In this document: piece by piece, positions 21,061 through 33,729 of the stretch
Layout of the letters: each line of letters starts with the position of its first letter
How positions within the stretch are numbered: position 1 is the first letter of the stretch
Source: Epiperipatus broadwayi
Taxonomy: Eukaryota; Onychophora; Udeonychophora; Euonychophora; Peripatidae
DNA length: 64,000 bases
Assembly: GCA_028023455.1 (NCBI GenBank)
Contig: JAQFVV010000013.1
Coordinates: 9,018,411 to 9,082,410, forward strand
Direction of reading: 5' to 3'
Program-made: the position numbers and the translations under genes
Notes under the pieces: model-generated
What the model was told of the DNA's origin: nothing
Seen by the model: only the letters and a program-made list of their open reading frames with translations
The model's database searches: none

Positions 21061-23649
21061 ATTTTACTGGTATAATTTAAAAATCCCTACAACACTAAGC
21101 TGTAATAAAATTAAGCTACATACATTGCCAATTCATAGAACAGATAGCTAGAGGAATAAAGAAACTAACACTAAAATGTTTCTAAACAACTATTTAATAA
21201 ACTAGCTGATTAATAATTAAAAAATGACATATGATAATTTAAATTTATACATTTCTATCAAAAGTATAGTTTTATATTAAAAATGATTAATGAGCAGATT
21301 TTATCCCTTAAATTAATTAACTTTTGCTTTCATTAAATTATTTTTTTTAAAATAAAAGTTGGAAAACATCTTTTTCATAATCAGAAATAAAAATTTTTTG
21401 AATCAGTTGTCCTTTGTATAATTTTGAAGGAAAAATAAATCAAATGAATGAAAAATGTTTCAAAAGAAAATGTTAAATGTAATTAAATAAAAATTAAATT
21501 ACCTAAAAACCTTTCTTTATAATTTTGAAGGGAAAATAACTGAATATAAAGAAACAAGTTTCAATTGAAAAAAGATACTAATAAATTAATTATTATCAAA
21601 TTTTTTTTTTTGAGTTCTTTGTTGACACTTGTAATTTCCAGTTTTCATATAAGTTTCTCCTTGAAGGTTTCTCAATTCCAGGCCAATATACACAGGTAAA
21701 TGTCTCCATTTTGCAATAAAATATTTACCAGACTAATTAATACATGGGAAGAATTTATCCATTTTTTTCTTTCTAATAAAACTTCACATCTGGTGAACAC
21801 ATAAAGACAGAGACACTCATGCTCTTGGGTGAAGACAAAATTTTTTGAGATTACTTCAAGGTATTTTCTTCTCTTTTACATTTTTTTCCAGTGAAGCAAA
21901 TTACATAGAGGTAGATGATGATTAGCTTTTAGCTAAACGTATCATGTGGTTGTCTTCATTTTAGAAAATATTTTTTTCAGCTAAACTTATAGTGTGCTCT
22001 GCACAGCTCGATTCTCCTACTGCCTTCTTCAGCAACTTGATCATGAATAACTGCTCACTTCAATAACTTGACTTAAGACTGACTTCTTACAAGATCCTGA
22101 AATCTTTTGATTACCCATTCCTCTATTTTTGTAACAATCCTGTCTAAACACCAATCACAATCCTGTATCCTGTATAACAAAATTTATGACTAACTATGTC
22201 TATTTTTACAAAAACAATTGTCCAGATATTTCTCTCCCTTTTTATTGCAAAACAAGTCAAAAAAATTATTCTGGACTTGTTTTTCACTTATAGCAAAATA
22301 AGTTAATCTTTAAAAGAAAATTATCTAGAATTTTTATATCTTTTGGTAAGAAAAAACATTTAATTAAACCATCCATTATTAGTAAAAAAATATAATAAAA
22401 ATTAAATATCATTTGTCTATTAAATAAATATAAATTTAAGAAGCTTGTAATATTAGCATGGCTGGAGCTGGCTACTGCCTATGATATTATAGTAGATTTT
22501 CTACAGGGAATAAAAATAATATTCTACAATAATTATAGGTGTTTTTTTTTTTAATTATTTTTATTTTTGTTTAGAAAGTGAACAATAAAAGTACTGTTCA
22601 ATTTTTTATGGGTTTATTTATTCCAAAAATTTTACCAGAACCTAGAGTTTTTCCATTTTTAAGATTAAGAAGAGCTTTTATAATATTAATAAGCTGATAG
22701 TTTTTTCCAAATCTGCATTAGATGTATACATGAACGTTGTTTCCAAGGTTTTTTTTTAGTACAAAACTAGTCATTGTGTTGTCTCCAATATTTTTTATAC
22801 AGAAGTTAGTCATGAACTCTTTTACCAAAGTAAAATAAAAGCACTGTAAAAAATCATTTAAATAAGGCGATACAATGTAAAGAAAATGATAAAATCAATC
22901 AATATGTTTGCCTTTATTGGACTCATCGTGTAAAGAGATGAAGAATGATAAATAGTCTATTTAAAGAATACTTTTTTGCTGAACTTGATTATGATTATCA
23001 TTAAAGAGACATGCCCCATTTGCTTTATAACGATTATCTCAAAATTACTTTAAAAAGATGCGATTACAAATGCTTTCATTTAAAACATTGTTGACACGAT
23101 GTTTCAGAGATCTACAAATAGGCAAGATACTGAAGCCTTTCAGTAGAAAGTCATTGCTTCATTTTAAAAGACATTATTATGAGATACCAAATAAATATAT
23201 TAAGCAATCAGTATATTAAATAAATATATTTGTATTTTATGGATTGATTTAAACAATTACCGTAAAATTTATCCTTAATTTATATTTAACACTTTATTCA
23301 TCTTTTTTTTCTCTTTCCCTTCACAAATCAGAATAGCCATACTTATTTATGACTATTTTCTAGTAATATTTTCTAGTAATATATATATAAACAATGTATA
23401 ATGTTAAACTAACACTTATTATAAACAAATACCATATCACCTTATGGATACAACTAAACATCAATGCTAGTAATATAGAGTTTAAATTACAAGCATATGA
23501 AAAAAATATTTTATTTTTCAACAGCATGTAACTTAGTGTTTTTATTTCGAAATAAAATTGCTCATTAATTTTATATATAGATTGTTATGATATTTGTATC
23601 TATACGGATAGTAATTTTTTATTTTAATTTTTTGTTCTAAACAAAAATA

Positions 23650-23695
23650 ACTTTGTAGTGTGCCTTGAAAGACTATAAAATAGTCGAAACGTTGG
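23650..23695 (+). other. Hairpin followed by GAAACGTTG
   Basis: GACTAT and ATAGTC form a 6-bp stem with an AAA loop and are followed directly by GAAACGTTG. The arrangement recalls the hairpin plus GAAACGTT motif of retroelement ends and the PLE family C tail. The preceding bases (CTTGAAA) do not match a hammerhead core. Confidence 0.35.
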
Positions 23696-24736
23696 ATGAT
23701 TTCTTTTATCATGTTTATAGTCATATAAAAACAAGTTTTAAAAAGGAGTTAGTTTGCTTTATTTATATACGGATAATATAATGCCAACAGATGTAATTTG
23801 TTATACATTTGTGTATTTAATATCCAACTAAATAATATAGGAATAAATAATAATGAAGTATCATTGAATAAATAATTACAATAACTGCTAGACGTTACAC
23901 CCACATAGTACTGAAAGCTTCAACCCACCAATCAAATTTTCATCTAAACGGTTTTATTAATTAAAATCAAACTCTCACTTCCAATTTGAAATATAACTTA
24001 AAATAAATAATCTATATCCATACATATGTAATAGCGCTGCAACAAACAATAGAAATATATAATGATGAAGCATTGTTAAATAAACCAAACAACATCAAAT
24101 GCTATAAACAAACTGTTTAAATGTCTGTGAGATTGATAAATAATAGAAAGTCTTAATGCAACATATGAATTTCCAGATTAAAAGCTTCAGCTAGAAGCCA
24201 AACTGCACCATTTTGCAGTTCGAGAACTAAAGCCAAAATCTGTATACTATAAATCGATAAGCTGTAATATTTAGTGTAAAAATATTAAGTATAACAATTA
24301 ACAACAGATATTTATTTAAACATTTTAAATTTAAAACAAACACCATTACTTAATAACCAGTTTTTATAGATGTTCTAAGGTAGACTGGTTATAGATTGGA
24401 TCACTGCCATTAATAAATCATTTGAACTATAGCTTATTTCATAACATTTTATGCTCTGCATTAAGTATCAAATTTTTTTTGTCATATATAGGGCTTGATT
24501 ACAATTATCCAATTATGAAGATAGAAAATCACACCTAGCTGAAGAAACTATTCAGATAGAAATTCAAATTCTGGGTTGAGGCTTAAACTTATTTGTGAGT
24601 TTTTAAAATAATTTTTATTTAAAGCATTTAATGCCTACTATGCGACTGCTAATTTAATAATTATATTATTGTATTATTCCTTACCTCTTTTTTTGACTTT
24701 GAATCATTTAATAAAATTAATATTAAAAATACTTAC

Positions 24737-24886
24737 CTTTCCCCAAGAAGGTGGAACTCTAGCATCATAGATGCAACTAAAAATTTCTTCCAATTCTTCA
24801 GACATAACTACAAATCCTTTAACCCCCTTTTCCAACATTTGTAAAGATATGCGAATTTCATCAAGTAAAAAATTGTACCGCAAAAT
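24737..24886 (-). CDS. DNAH2: Axonemal dynein heavy chain exon (second of three)
   Basis: This 150-bp exon encodes 50 codons and begins ILRYNFLLDEIRISLQ. A TTTTTTCACAG acceptor precedes it and a GTAAGT donor follows. Residues 20-35 (KGVKGFVVMSEELEEIF) and the end (DARVPPSWGK) match the conserved dynein heavy-chain pattern in which RYN..L, KG..G.VVMS..LEEIF and A.VP..W.K follow one another. It continues in frame from the upstream exon's VVLLQE and into TYPS of the next exon, both at phase 0 junctions. In dynein motors this segment follows AAA6 and packs against the AAA ring as the start of the C-terminal domain. No disabling change is visible. Confidence 0.93.
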
Positions 24887-25654
24887 CTGTGAAAAAATTA
24901 TAAATTTTGAATTTACTATATAGAATGAATACATTTAATGATATGTCTTTTAACAGATTTTTATCATTTGATCATTTACTATAACCTTATGATATAATGA
25001 TTAATACATGCTCATATAACCTAGAATTTAAATCCAGGTTGAGTTTGGAAATGGAACATAGATTTTATGACAAGATTATCCAATATGATTTAATAAATAA
25101 GTATTATTAGTTTTAGCTAGAGAGTATTAATTCCAAAATGAATTTTTACTGTTAATGACAATTCATGGTTTACTTTTATTAAATTTACCATATATACATG
25201 CATCTGTGTTGGCCATATGCAAATATTTATACTATATAAAATTACAATTAATTTAAACAACTCATTAACAAAAAACTAATCTTTGTAGAAGTAAATCATA
25301 TTTAGATAGTCATACGTTTTTTCATGTTATAATGTATTCAGGTATTAGAGAAATGGACTCAAACTCTGCATGTGAGAACATATACATATATGCATATTTT
25401 AAAATAGATAAAAAGCCATTAGAAGATTAGTAAAATGCATATGGATTCTTAATTTTAATAGAAAATATAAGCAGGAATAATATTTAGATAATATGGAACA
25501 TCTATATTATTTGTTAAAAATTATATCAAGCATTTTTAATAAAATAATAAAAGTGAACATTTTAGAACACTCTTTTTGACTTCATAAATATGAATCTACT
25601 AAGTAAGCAAAAGTAAAAAAAATCTCAACAATTAATATAAACTTAAAATCTATC

Positions 25655-27440
25655 CCCCAGATGCCCATTATGATACAGACTGAGCACCTGGGATCGTCTA
25701 AGTGAGGAAATCACTACTCTGGATCCCCAGATAATGCAGCCTGTTCAGTTGAGAGATCCAGCCTTCATGTTCAATAGGCTGAATGCAACCAATCTGGTTT
25801 TTTATTTGGCCAACCCAGGGTCATTAGTGGTCCATTTGACGACTGTCTTGTTCAGTGTTGTATTTGATTTCATGTGATGTAGTTAGATTGTTTGCAGCCT
25901 CTTCAGGCAATCAACTTTATGCATTAACATGGGGAATATGTTTTCCCTCTACACAGAGTTACGTAAAATTATAACCAGACAAAAAATTGAACCATGACTG
26001 CATTTGTGGTGAGGATGCTAAGAGATTCTCTTGTCAGATGTAAATATTTCCAATAGGGATCTATAATCTATTTATAGGATGAATAATCTACCATATAGGT
26101 AGCTGTGAAATTTCTTAATGCCATCAATCAAAGCAAGAGCCTATCAATTTGAGTAGTTTTTCTCAACATTTGAGAGACACTTTGATGCAAAAGCAATAGG
26201 GTACTATGTTTCATCATCATTGCTATGGGACAAGACTGCCATTGTTCTGACTGGTGATGCATCATGTTAGTAAGGTTTTCTGGGTTGAAATGTGCCAGCA
26301 CTACTGTTTCCGATATTAAATTTTTCCTTTTTTCGAAGGCTTTATCATGCCTACTATCTCATTTCCAGACTGTCTTTTGTCCGATAGCCTGTATAGTGGT
26401 TCAGGAGCCTCAGTTTTATAATATAAAATTCCTTTGTAATAATTTATGAGTCCCAAAAAGGACGTAGTTCTTTCTTATTTTCAGGTGTTTTGACTTTTTT
26501 AATTGCCATAACTTTCTTTTGAGTTGGATGAATGCCACTTGCGTCTATCTTGTATCCAAGAAACTCCAGTTCTTTGCCTTCAAATGTACACTTTTCTAAG
26601 TTTATTTTAATGTCAGAAGCTTGGAATTTGTCTAGGAGTTTCTTGATGGTACTCAAGAGTTGTTTTGATGTAGCACACCATTAATAAAAAATCATTAAAA
26701 ATATAGTAATGCACACAGTATTTCAGTAGTCAGTTGATCCATGATTCTTTGAAATATTGCTGGAGTGACTGATATACTAAAAAACAATTGGTTTCTTTTA
26801 AATAAGCCTTTATGTATCTTGCAGCCTGATCATCCACTGGTAATTGCAAGTATGCATGTTTTAAAACAATCTTTATGAAAACACTACCATCAGACTGCAT
26901 GGATAGGATTTGTTTAACTGATGATGGCAGATAATTATCTGATGCCAGTGCTTTGTTAAGTGTGCACCAGAAATCCTGACATATATGTACATCACCATTT
27001 TCTTTGATGATTGGCACTATTGGGATGGCCCATTCTGAATATGTTGTGGGCTCTATAATCCCTGCTGTCTCCCACTTTTCAAGTTCTTCCTAAACTTTAG
27101 TTCTCAAAGCCAGAGGCAGTGATCTACACTGACAAGCAACCAGCATTACCTCTTTATTTAGTGGTAAGTGTATTGGTTGTTCTAAGGACAGATCCAGATT
27201 TTTATTGAATACATCTGAGTAATCAGATTTTAAATTTGTTTAATGTTGTGACCTGGTTCACCTTTGTCACTGCAAAGTCAAAGTGACTGGACTAATCACA
27301 TGTTAATAAGTTACTATTATCACCTAATGCCACCACCAGTGGTAGGGTGTATAGTCTTGTTAGGTATCGTAAGTTTAACTGTTGTTTCGCCCATCAGTTT
27401 TATCTGATTGCCCTGATAGTCTAAATGTATGCATAGTGAG
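25655..27440 (-). pseudogene. Ty3/gypsy pol remnant (protease edge, RT, RNase H, integrase start)
   Basis: In minus-strand order: a protease-edge segment QIKLMGETTVKLTI (near 27400), RT start EELEKWETAGIIEPT and EWAIPIVPIIKENGDVHIC (27090-26990), and a degraded RT core LKHAYLQLPVDDQAARY (near 26840). Then come INLEKCTFEGKELEFLGYKID and ELRPF (26620-26450), RNase H fragments AFEKRKN and VVLAHFNPEKP, and the integrase N-terminal region with GSRVVISSLRRSQVLSLYHN (near 25710). Numerous frameshifts and stops occur. The YXDD catalytic segment is not visible because of a gap near 26700. No LTRs are recognised. Confidence 0.8.
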
Positions 27441-27956
27441 CCAAAATAATTTTTAAACATGACTTATGTATATTTTTGCTCACATATTCCTTTTGATATA
27501 TATATACTTGTATATTAATGTAAATGCATTTTTAGTTGTTTCAGGTGTCAGAGAAAGCCAGGTCAAGCTGTAAGTGTATTATTTTAATTGTATTGTGACA
27601 ACTTAGTAATGACATTTTAATGAAATATAACAATAAAAGTAAAGTGAGGAGAATAATATGTAGTATAAATATTAAAAACAGACACGGCAGGATTTTATAT
27701 TTTTTTTCATGTACAAACAGATACATATAGGCATAGGTTTAAGATAGGACCTCGTGAGGTAGGCAAAGTTAATTTCTGAAAACATATAAATAAAACAGAT
27801 AGTTGGAACTTAGAATACTGACTTAGTTTAGAAAGAACTAATTTTTTTATATATATACAGAAGGATATAGCTTCAGATTGTTTATAAAAAGACTAAAATA
27901 CATTTTACAAATAAGGTGGGATTGTTATATAACAAAATAGTCAATATTAGGCAAAA

Positions 27957-28800
27957 ATGGAGGAACAGAAGAGAGGCGAAGTTTATAGGTCAATATGTAC
28001 TCATAGTGACCAAAAATACAATTTGGAAGATCTCATCAAAGAAATGAGAGACGAAGACAAAATGATGATGAACATGTTCCAAGAATTCATTAATATTACA
28101 TTGCAAAGATTGAACCGTTTGGAGGCACATATGGAACTCCATCAAGAACAGAGTATTGTAACAGAAGCATCACCAGAAGCTGATACTCAAAAACAAGACA
28201 ACACTGATATGAAATCCTCGAGTGATTATGAAACAGGTGAAGCCACTCACCAGTTGGACTTCTCTGGACAAATGAATGAGGATAGTAAAAAAAACAGAGG
28301 ATCAACAGCTGTTGAACCAAATCCAGGCGCAACAAGGCAGTGAAATCTTTACTGCGACAGTAATCAATACTATAACTCCTGTGGCAAAGATTAGCAACAT
28401 AAAATGTTTTAGAGAAGAACCGTGGGAACCCTAGACACCACCTTGATAGCTTGAAAACCTGTCTCCAAGTCCAGAACATGACTGAGCAAGAAAAGAAGGC
28501 AAGGGAAAAATTAAGACGTACAGCTCGGCATCGCAAGAATCGAAACCGGCAATATAAATGCAGGAAAGAAAAGCAAGCATGGCTAAGAGACCTTAGGTCA
28601 AGTAGTAAAGTGTGGAGGAAAGTTAAAAAGTTCTTCCCAATATATAAAGGCCCTCACGCATTAAAAAAGAAGTGTGAAGTAAGTGTTTTGTTTTGGAAAA
28701 ATAATCTCAGCCTAAAAAGAGAGTATAATATTAGAAACAGAAACTTAAAACCTTATGTACTACCGGACCCCGAAAAAATTAGAAATTAAAAAGATAAATA
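27957..28800 (+). pseudogene. Internally deleted Ty3/gypsy-like element: gag-like start joined to integrase end
   Basis: The first frame (27957-28343, 128 codons from ATG) is an acidic, helix-rich protein with a likely coiled coil (LQRLNRLEAHMELHQEQS), as in some gag N-termini; it has no zinc knuckle. The second frame (to 28789) contains EKKAREKLRRTARHRKNRNR, KKFFPIYKGPH and EYNIRNRNLKPYVLP. These match the end of gypsy integrases (GP[Y/F]-type segment and the YNI.NLKPY ending). If both belong to one element, protease, RT and most of integrase are missing. I cannot prove that, and the gag call is the weaker part. Confidence 0.5.
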
Positions 28801-29029
28801 TAACTTGTTAGACTAAAAACAACACGGACTCGGTTTAAGATGTAGGAGATTGAATTATGGATAAACCCTTAATTATATAGTAAAAGAAAGAAAGACTGTT
28901 AGTCAATAACAAATTAAATATTACAGCAAATAAAGAGTAGGCTTGAACTCACCTGGCACAAAATTTTTTACCTCTGACCTGAAGCAACAGCATTTTTTTT
29001 TTACCATTTTTTTTTGCTCACTAACTATT

Positions 29030-29126
29030 GGGAAATGAAGCAATGGATCTGAAGTCCAATCCATGCTTCACAGCCTCCTATAAACTTAATTAGTATTGTA
29101 GGCCTGAATTAAGTTTATAGTCCAAT
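29030..29126. repeat. Two adjacent short hairpins
   Basis: TGAAGCAATGGAT and AATCCATGCTTCA (about 29034-29068) form one imperfect stem. TATAAACTTAATT and AATTAAGTTTATA (about 29083-29123) form a perfect 13-bp stem. Confidence 0.5.
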
Positions 29127-31060
29127 ATCAGCAGGGTTTTGCATTTAAATATTTTGTTTTAAATAAATTTCATTCTAAGATTAGATTTCTGTTAATAAAA
29201 ATTGCTTGTAAAACCTATTAGTCAAACATATATATATATATACGTCAAGCGTATATATATGAGTTAATGCAAAATTCTGCTGAAATAAAATGCTTATTTT
29301 ATTAAAAGAAATATTTTTTTTTTTGTTAAAATCTTGTTAAAATATGGCGTATGATTTATTTTGAGATAAGCCCACCAACATTTTCTAAAAGAATGTATGT
29401 TTGTAATTAGTTAGCCTATTCAAGGCAAATTAAAGATGGCTTTCTCTTTCTTTTTTAATTAATAAAATTCAAACTTTAAAGAAAGAAATTTAGAATAAAA
29501 AAGTAAAAGTTATTTTTAGAAAATGTCACATTGAAACAAAGGAGTGTGTGGGTGGGCTTATCAAGATTAGCTGACAAAGAGGGTATAAATAAAAGTGAGA
29601 ATTGGTTATTCAGAGTTTTCTTGCTAGCATTCAGATTTCTCTTTAGAGAACTCTTTCAGATTTTTCTTGTGGAGATTTTATTCCAAAAAGTTAGACAACT
29701 GTCATCTTCAAAATCATGGAGAAGTTTGAACCTGCTAAGATAAAAGTCATATGAATTTGATGGATTCTACTATGCTTGTCTAGGCAAATTGCCTATCGCC
29801 GAGGTTCCTAAATACCATCAAAATGCCTTAGTATCCACTCAATAGTCATCTGAACTTTGTGCCGTGTCTGTAGGACTTTTCATAAAAGCATGCTACTTAT
29901 TTCCATTTTCCTTGTCTGGGCAAATACCTATCGATGGTCAGATCAAGCCAGGAACGCTGTAGGAAACATGACCAAGGAACCAGGATGGTAATCATATCTC
30001 TCCTTCATTGAACTATTTACTTTCTACCCTTTTGTTCATACCTTTCTTCATTGAATTATATTTTGAATTGTTTTATTTAATGATATTTGTAATGTAATCA
30101 TTTTTATTAGACTAGTCTTCAATATATATTGTGTGATCATCTATCTATATATTTAACCCTTTTTCCTTCGCTATTCTTCATTACTAACATGTATAAATAT
30201 TTTGTATTCTATTGCGGTTAAGTTTAAAAGTTAATTTTTTTCATTTAAAATCTCTTTCCAATTTTATTTATGTTTCTAAATTCCATACGAATAAGTTTCC
30301 TTTGTTTGCCAACTTGATCTTCTCGATAATGCCTCTTTTGTCCGCCACTAGCTTATTACGTATATCAGATTTAGCTATGTACATTTTAAATAATTTTTAA
30401 ACTCTGGTTTTAGTGCAAAGCAATTAGAAAATGCTTTTGTGAAAGATTTTTATTATTGTACTTTATCGAGGAGATTCGAGTTGATAATTTTAATAAAATT
30501 GGGAAGAAAAGATTCAGACCGCAAAATATTATATCGTTTAATCTTTATTGTCTAATTAGTTTTTCATTAATTCAAGGGAATAGTGAAGGCCATTAACTCA
30601 TGATTAATATTTTAAAGTCATTAATTAAATATCTATTATTTAACGAAAAAGCTTGAGTTTCCTAATTTTATTATAATGCTTTATTTTACTTTTCCAATGA
30701 TCCAGGCACGCAAAACACATAGTTCTTAGTATTTTTATTGCATATTTAACTAATTAGCTCTGTAGGTGTTCCCATCCATGTCTCTACCGCTGAGGCTAAG
30801 CTTGGCTGGTTGATAAATAATTTATGTATGGCTCAGATAATGTTGTTGGTTCGTAATTAGCCTTGAGAATAGGCGAATAGGGCAGAAGTCATAGTATTCT
30901 TGATTTAATATCTCACATATGGGTGGCCTCAAGGTACTTTTGCTTAGTATTCTAACTGGGTTAAACCAACATACATCATCTGACTGTCACACCATTCATT
31001 TTGAACATGAATTTGAAATAAAGAAAAGGATTAGGAAAAAGTTTAGGGAATATGATTTTG

Positions 31061-31140
31061 AAGCAGAAATAGAAGCTACTTATAGAGAAATCTTATTTTG
31101 AAGCAGAAATAGAAGCTACTTATAGAGAAATCTTATTTAA
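31061..31140. repeat. Recent 40-bp tandem duplication
   Basis: The unit 31061-31100, starting AAGCAGAAATAGAAGCTAC, is repeated at 31101-31140 with changes only in the last few bases. Confidence 0.9.
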
Positions 31141-32903
31141 AATATTCAAAAAGACTAGAGAAGATTAATTTTTTCCATTTACTAGTGTTCATACTATCAA
31201 TAATAAAGTGTAACACTTTGAAGAAATGTGGAGTTTTGCTTAGCAAAAAGGTCTTTAGGTGTATGAGGTAGAGAATAAAACCCAACTTGAAAGAGACATG
31301 ACAAAAACTTATAAGCAAAGAAAAGACAAAAATGAGAAAGGAACCTATATTAGAAAAATAGTTAAAAGAAAAAAGGAACTACCTGACAAAGGTTAAGGGG
31401 TTTAGCTTTCTAAAATTTGGATGGACTTTTTAAAAAACAATTGTTGATGTGATTATAAGAATAATGAGATAAAGTTAAATTAATAAAATAAAATGTTCTT
31501 TTAGACAGAGTGTAGGGCAAATGTTCAGTATGGTTTCTGAAGGGGGGGGGTTTAAACGTTTAAAAGATTAAAAAAAAGAAAAGAGTAAAGTAATTCATTA
31601 TTTTTTAATGGCATGATGGGGTAGTTGACTGGTTTGCTTTATCCACTTCAAAAGTGCCATCGTGAAATTAAAACTAATATTTATATTTATAAAGTTTTTA
31701 AAAGAAAACTATTTAAAAGTTTTGTATGTTATTTTTTTTATGTATTAATAGTATGTACAATAATGCACATACTCATTTATATTTTAAAATTCTGTGATTT
31801 TACATTTTCAATAGATTTTAGTTTAAAATAATTTTCTTTGATTGATTTTAATCTATTTGTCAAAGCTGAGACTTATTTTTTCATTTATTTTTTAAAATAA
31901 ATTTTAAATAAGATAAATGCCTTGGTCAGATGTTTTTTTAATTCAGATTAAGCAGGAGATAGAGATTTACCCTGGTCAATACTTTTTAATTAATGATTAG
32001 GCAGGAGATAACCATTCACATAAATTGCCCTGAGTTTTTGACTGGATTATTATTTGACTTATTCATATTTTTATTGCATTTCTTATTCAGAGTGATTCTA
32101 ATTTTCATATTTGCTAATTGCTCAATGCAGATTCCTGAAGTTGAATTTCTGAAGACTGCTAATAGTATTTACTACTTGCTGTACTAATAGCAACCATCCA
32201 TTTTCCATGCTAAAAATATGTGCCATGAGAAATCTTAACAATATGCAGTGCTAAATCAATATTGCCTTCAAAACCATCGAAATGAACCCTATGCAGACTT
32301 GAAATTTGCCTATCTCACTGGAAATCAGCTGGATCGAACATTATGTCTCAAGGCAAATGAACATTTTCATGTTATAACCAGGGCTTAAATCTCATTTAAA
32401 TCACTATTTTAAAGTCTCAGCTTAATCTAAAAGGAAACCTATCTCTATAATACATTATGCAAACTATTTAAATATCATTAATTATTTTATTATATATTTC
32501 TTATTGTATGTATTGAAGTCTTAGTTTTGAGATTTCATATTTTAAATTTATCCAAGAGTGTATTGTGAGTTTATATTTTATATGCTTAGTGTTTTTTTCC
32601 TTTTTATATTTCTAACCCTTGATGAATCCTTGGGCAGATATTAGTAATTTTCTTTTAACTCAACTGTCTCTTTTTCATTATAATTAATTTAGATAAGTTT
32701 GGTTTGCATTTCATGCAGACCGTAAATCTTTTGGCTAGTGATTTATCGAGTGTATTGTTCTGTTTTTCCTAAATTGTGGAGATTTTGTTTTCTTCTATTT
32801 AAGATTATGTAAAATTTTAATGTATTCTTGTTCTATTGCTGGAGTCAGCTGTAGGGATCTTGAATGTGGCCTTTTCTGGAGCATTTGCAGGCATTTGACA
32901 TTC

Positions 32904-33158
32904 TTATGTTCCGATGTTTCTTTTTTGGGCTAAGGAAAACTTGCCTGTGCAGTCTCTTGACATTCGTGCAAGATCGTTCTCTTTTGAAATTTCTAAACAA
33001 ACGAAAATTGGAATTTGTTTATATAAATTGTTAGCAAGAAGACATAAATTCCTTTTAATTCTTAGGTGAGAAAATGAATCTGCAAGGGTGTTTAATGTTA
33101 CCTTACTCTTGTACACTCTCTGATAAATCAGCTGGAGAAATTTAGGCCAAACTTGCAT
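32904..33158 (-). other. Unidentified 84-codon open frame
   Basis: The frame includes TLNTLADSFSHLRIKRNLC and ENDLARMSRDCTGKFSLA, and stays open past 32904. It has unusual codon variety for this AT-rich region, which suggests old coding sequence, possibly a transposon protein. No family is recognised and no start or splice signals support a gene. Confidence 0.25.
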
Positions 33159-33729
33159 GCTTTGTTTGACTAATATTTATTTTAGATTTAAGAAACTTTA
33201 AAATTGTTTATAATTATTTTGGCTAAGGTTTGTCTATGTGTTCTTCCTCAATTGTCTAAAAAATGCTAAAAATCTCTTTTTCTCCCTGGGTCTAACTGGT
33301 AGCATTTATCATCATCAACTTTTGATCACTGTAAATTAACTTTTCTAGGTAGTTAGTGACCTGGTGGCACCCTCGGTGATCAAAAGAAGTGAAGAAGTGA
33401 CCAATACAATATATATTCATTTTCTAAATCCATTTATATATTTAACTGAATATTCAGAATATTTTATTTTGTTTAAATATTATCTCATACTTCTTTATTT
33501 TTGATTTTGAACATTTTTTTAATCAGTATATATTTTCACTATTATTATCATAGTTCAAAAATACACATGTATATTTTATATACCTTCTTTTCTTGTGTAA
33601 AAAAGTCTATTAGAAAGCAAATACATTGATATAGTTCCACCTTTGAAATATTTCATGAAAATTTTAAAACAAATATTCAGGGTAGGGAATAAAAAACTTT
33701 GTGGATCTAAACTTACAATATCCTCTGCA

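Larger units (their letters stand above)
2011..24736 (-). other. Intron of the dynein gene (22.7 kb)
   Basis: This is the intervening sequence between the second and third dynein exons, phase 0, GT-AG. It holds three Penelope-like families, an RTE-like LINE, SINEs, foldback elements and a hammerhead ribozyme, all described separately. I see no further dynein or other host exon in it. Stretches 5700-7270, 14100-15560 and 21060-24700 are AT-rich with no feature I can name beyond short repeats. Confidence 0.85.

Noticed and set aside
23650-23695. Possible second hammerhead (hairpin followed by GAAAC)
   Set aside because: The bases before stem II are CTTGAAA, with three differences from CTGANGA, and no stem I pairing is found around it. 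Kept only as a motif.
26440-26475. Hammerhead-like ATGAGTCCCAAAAAGGACG (stem II plus partial core)
   Set aside because: It is the reverse complement of the gypsy ELRPF...LGL coding segment, and the GAAA part of the core and stems I and III are missing.
28096-28536. 146-codon minus-strand open frame
   Set aside because: It lies antisense to the gag-like/integrase-like frames, which have recognisable integrase sequence. No domain is seen in the antisense frame.
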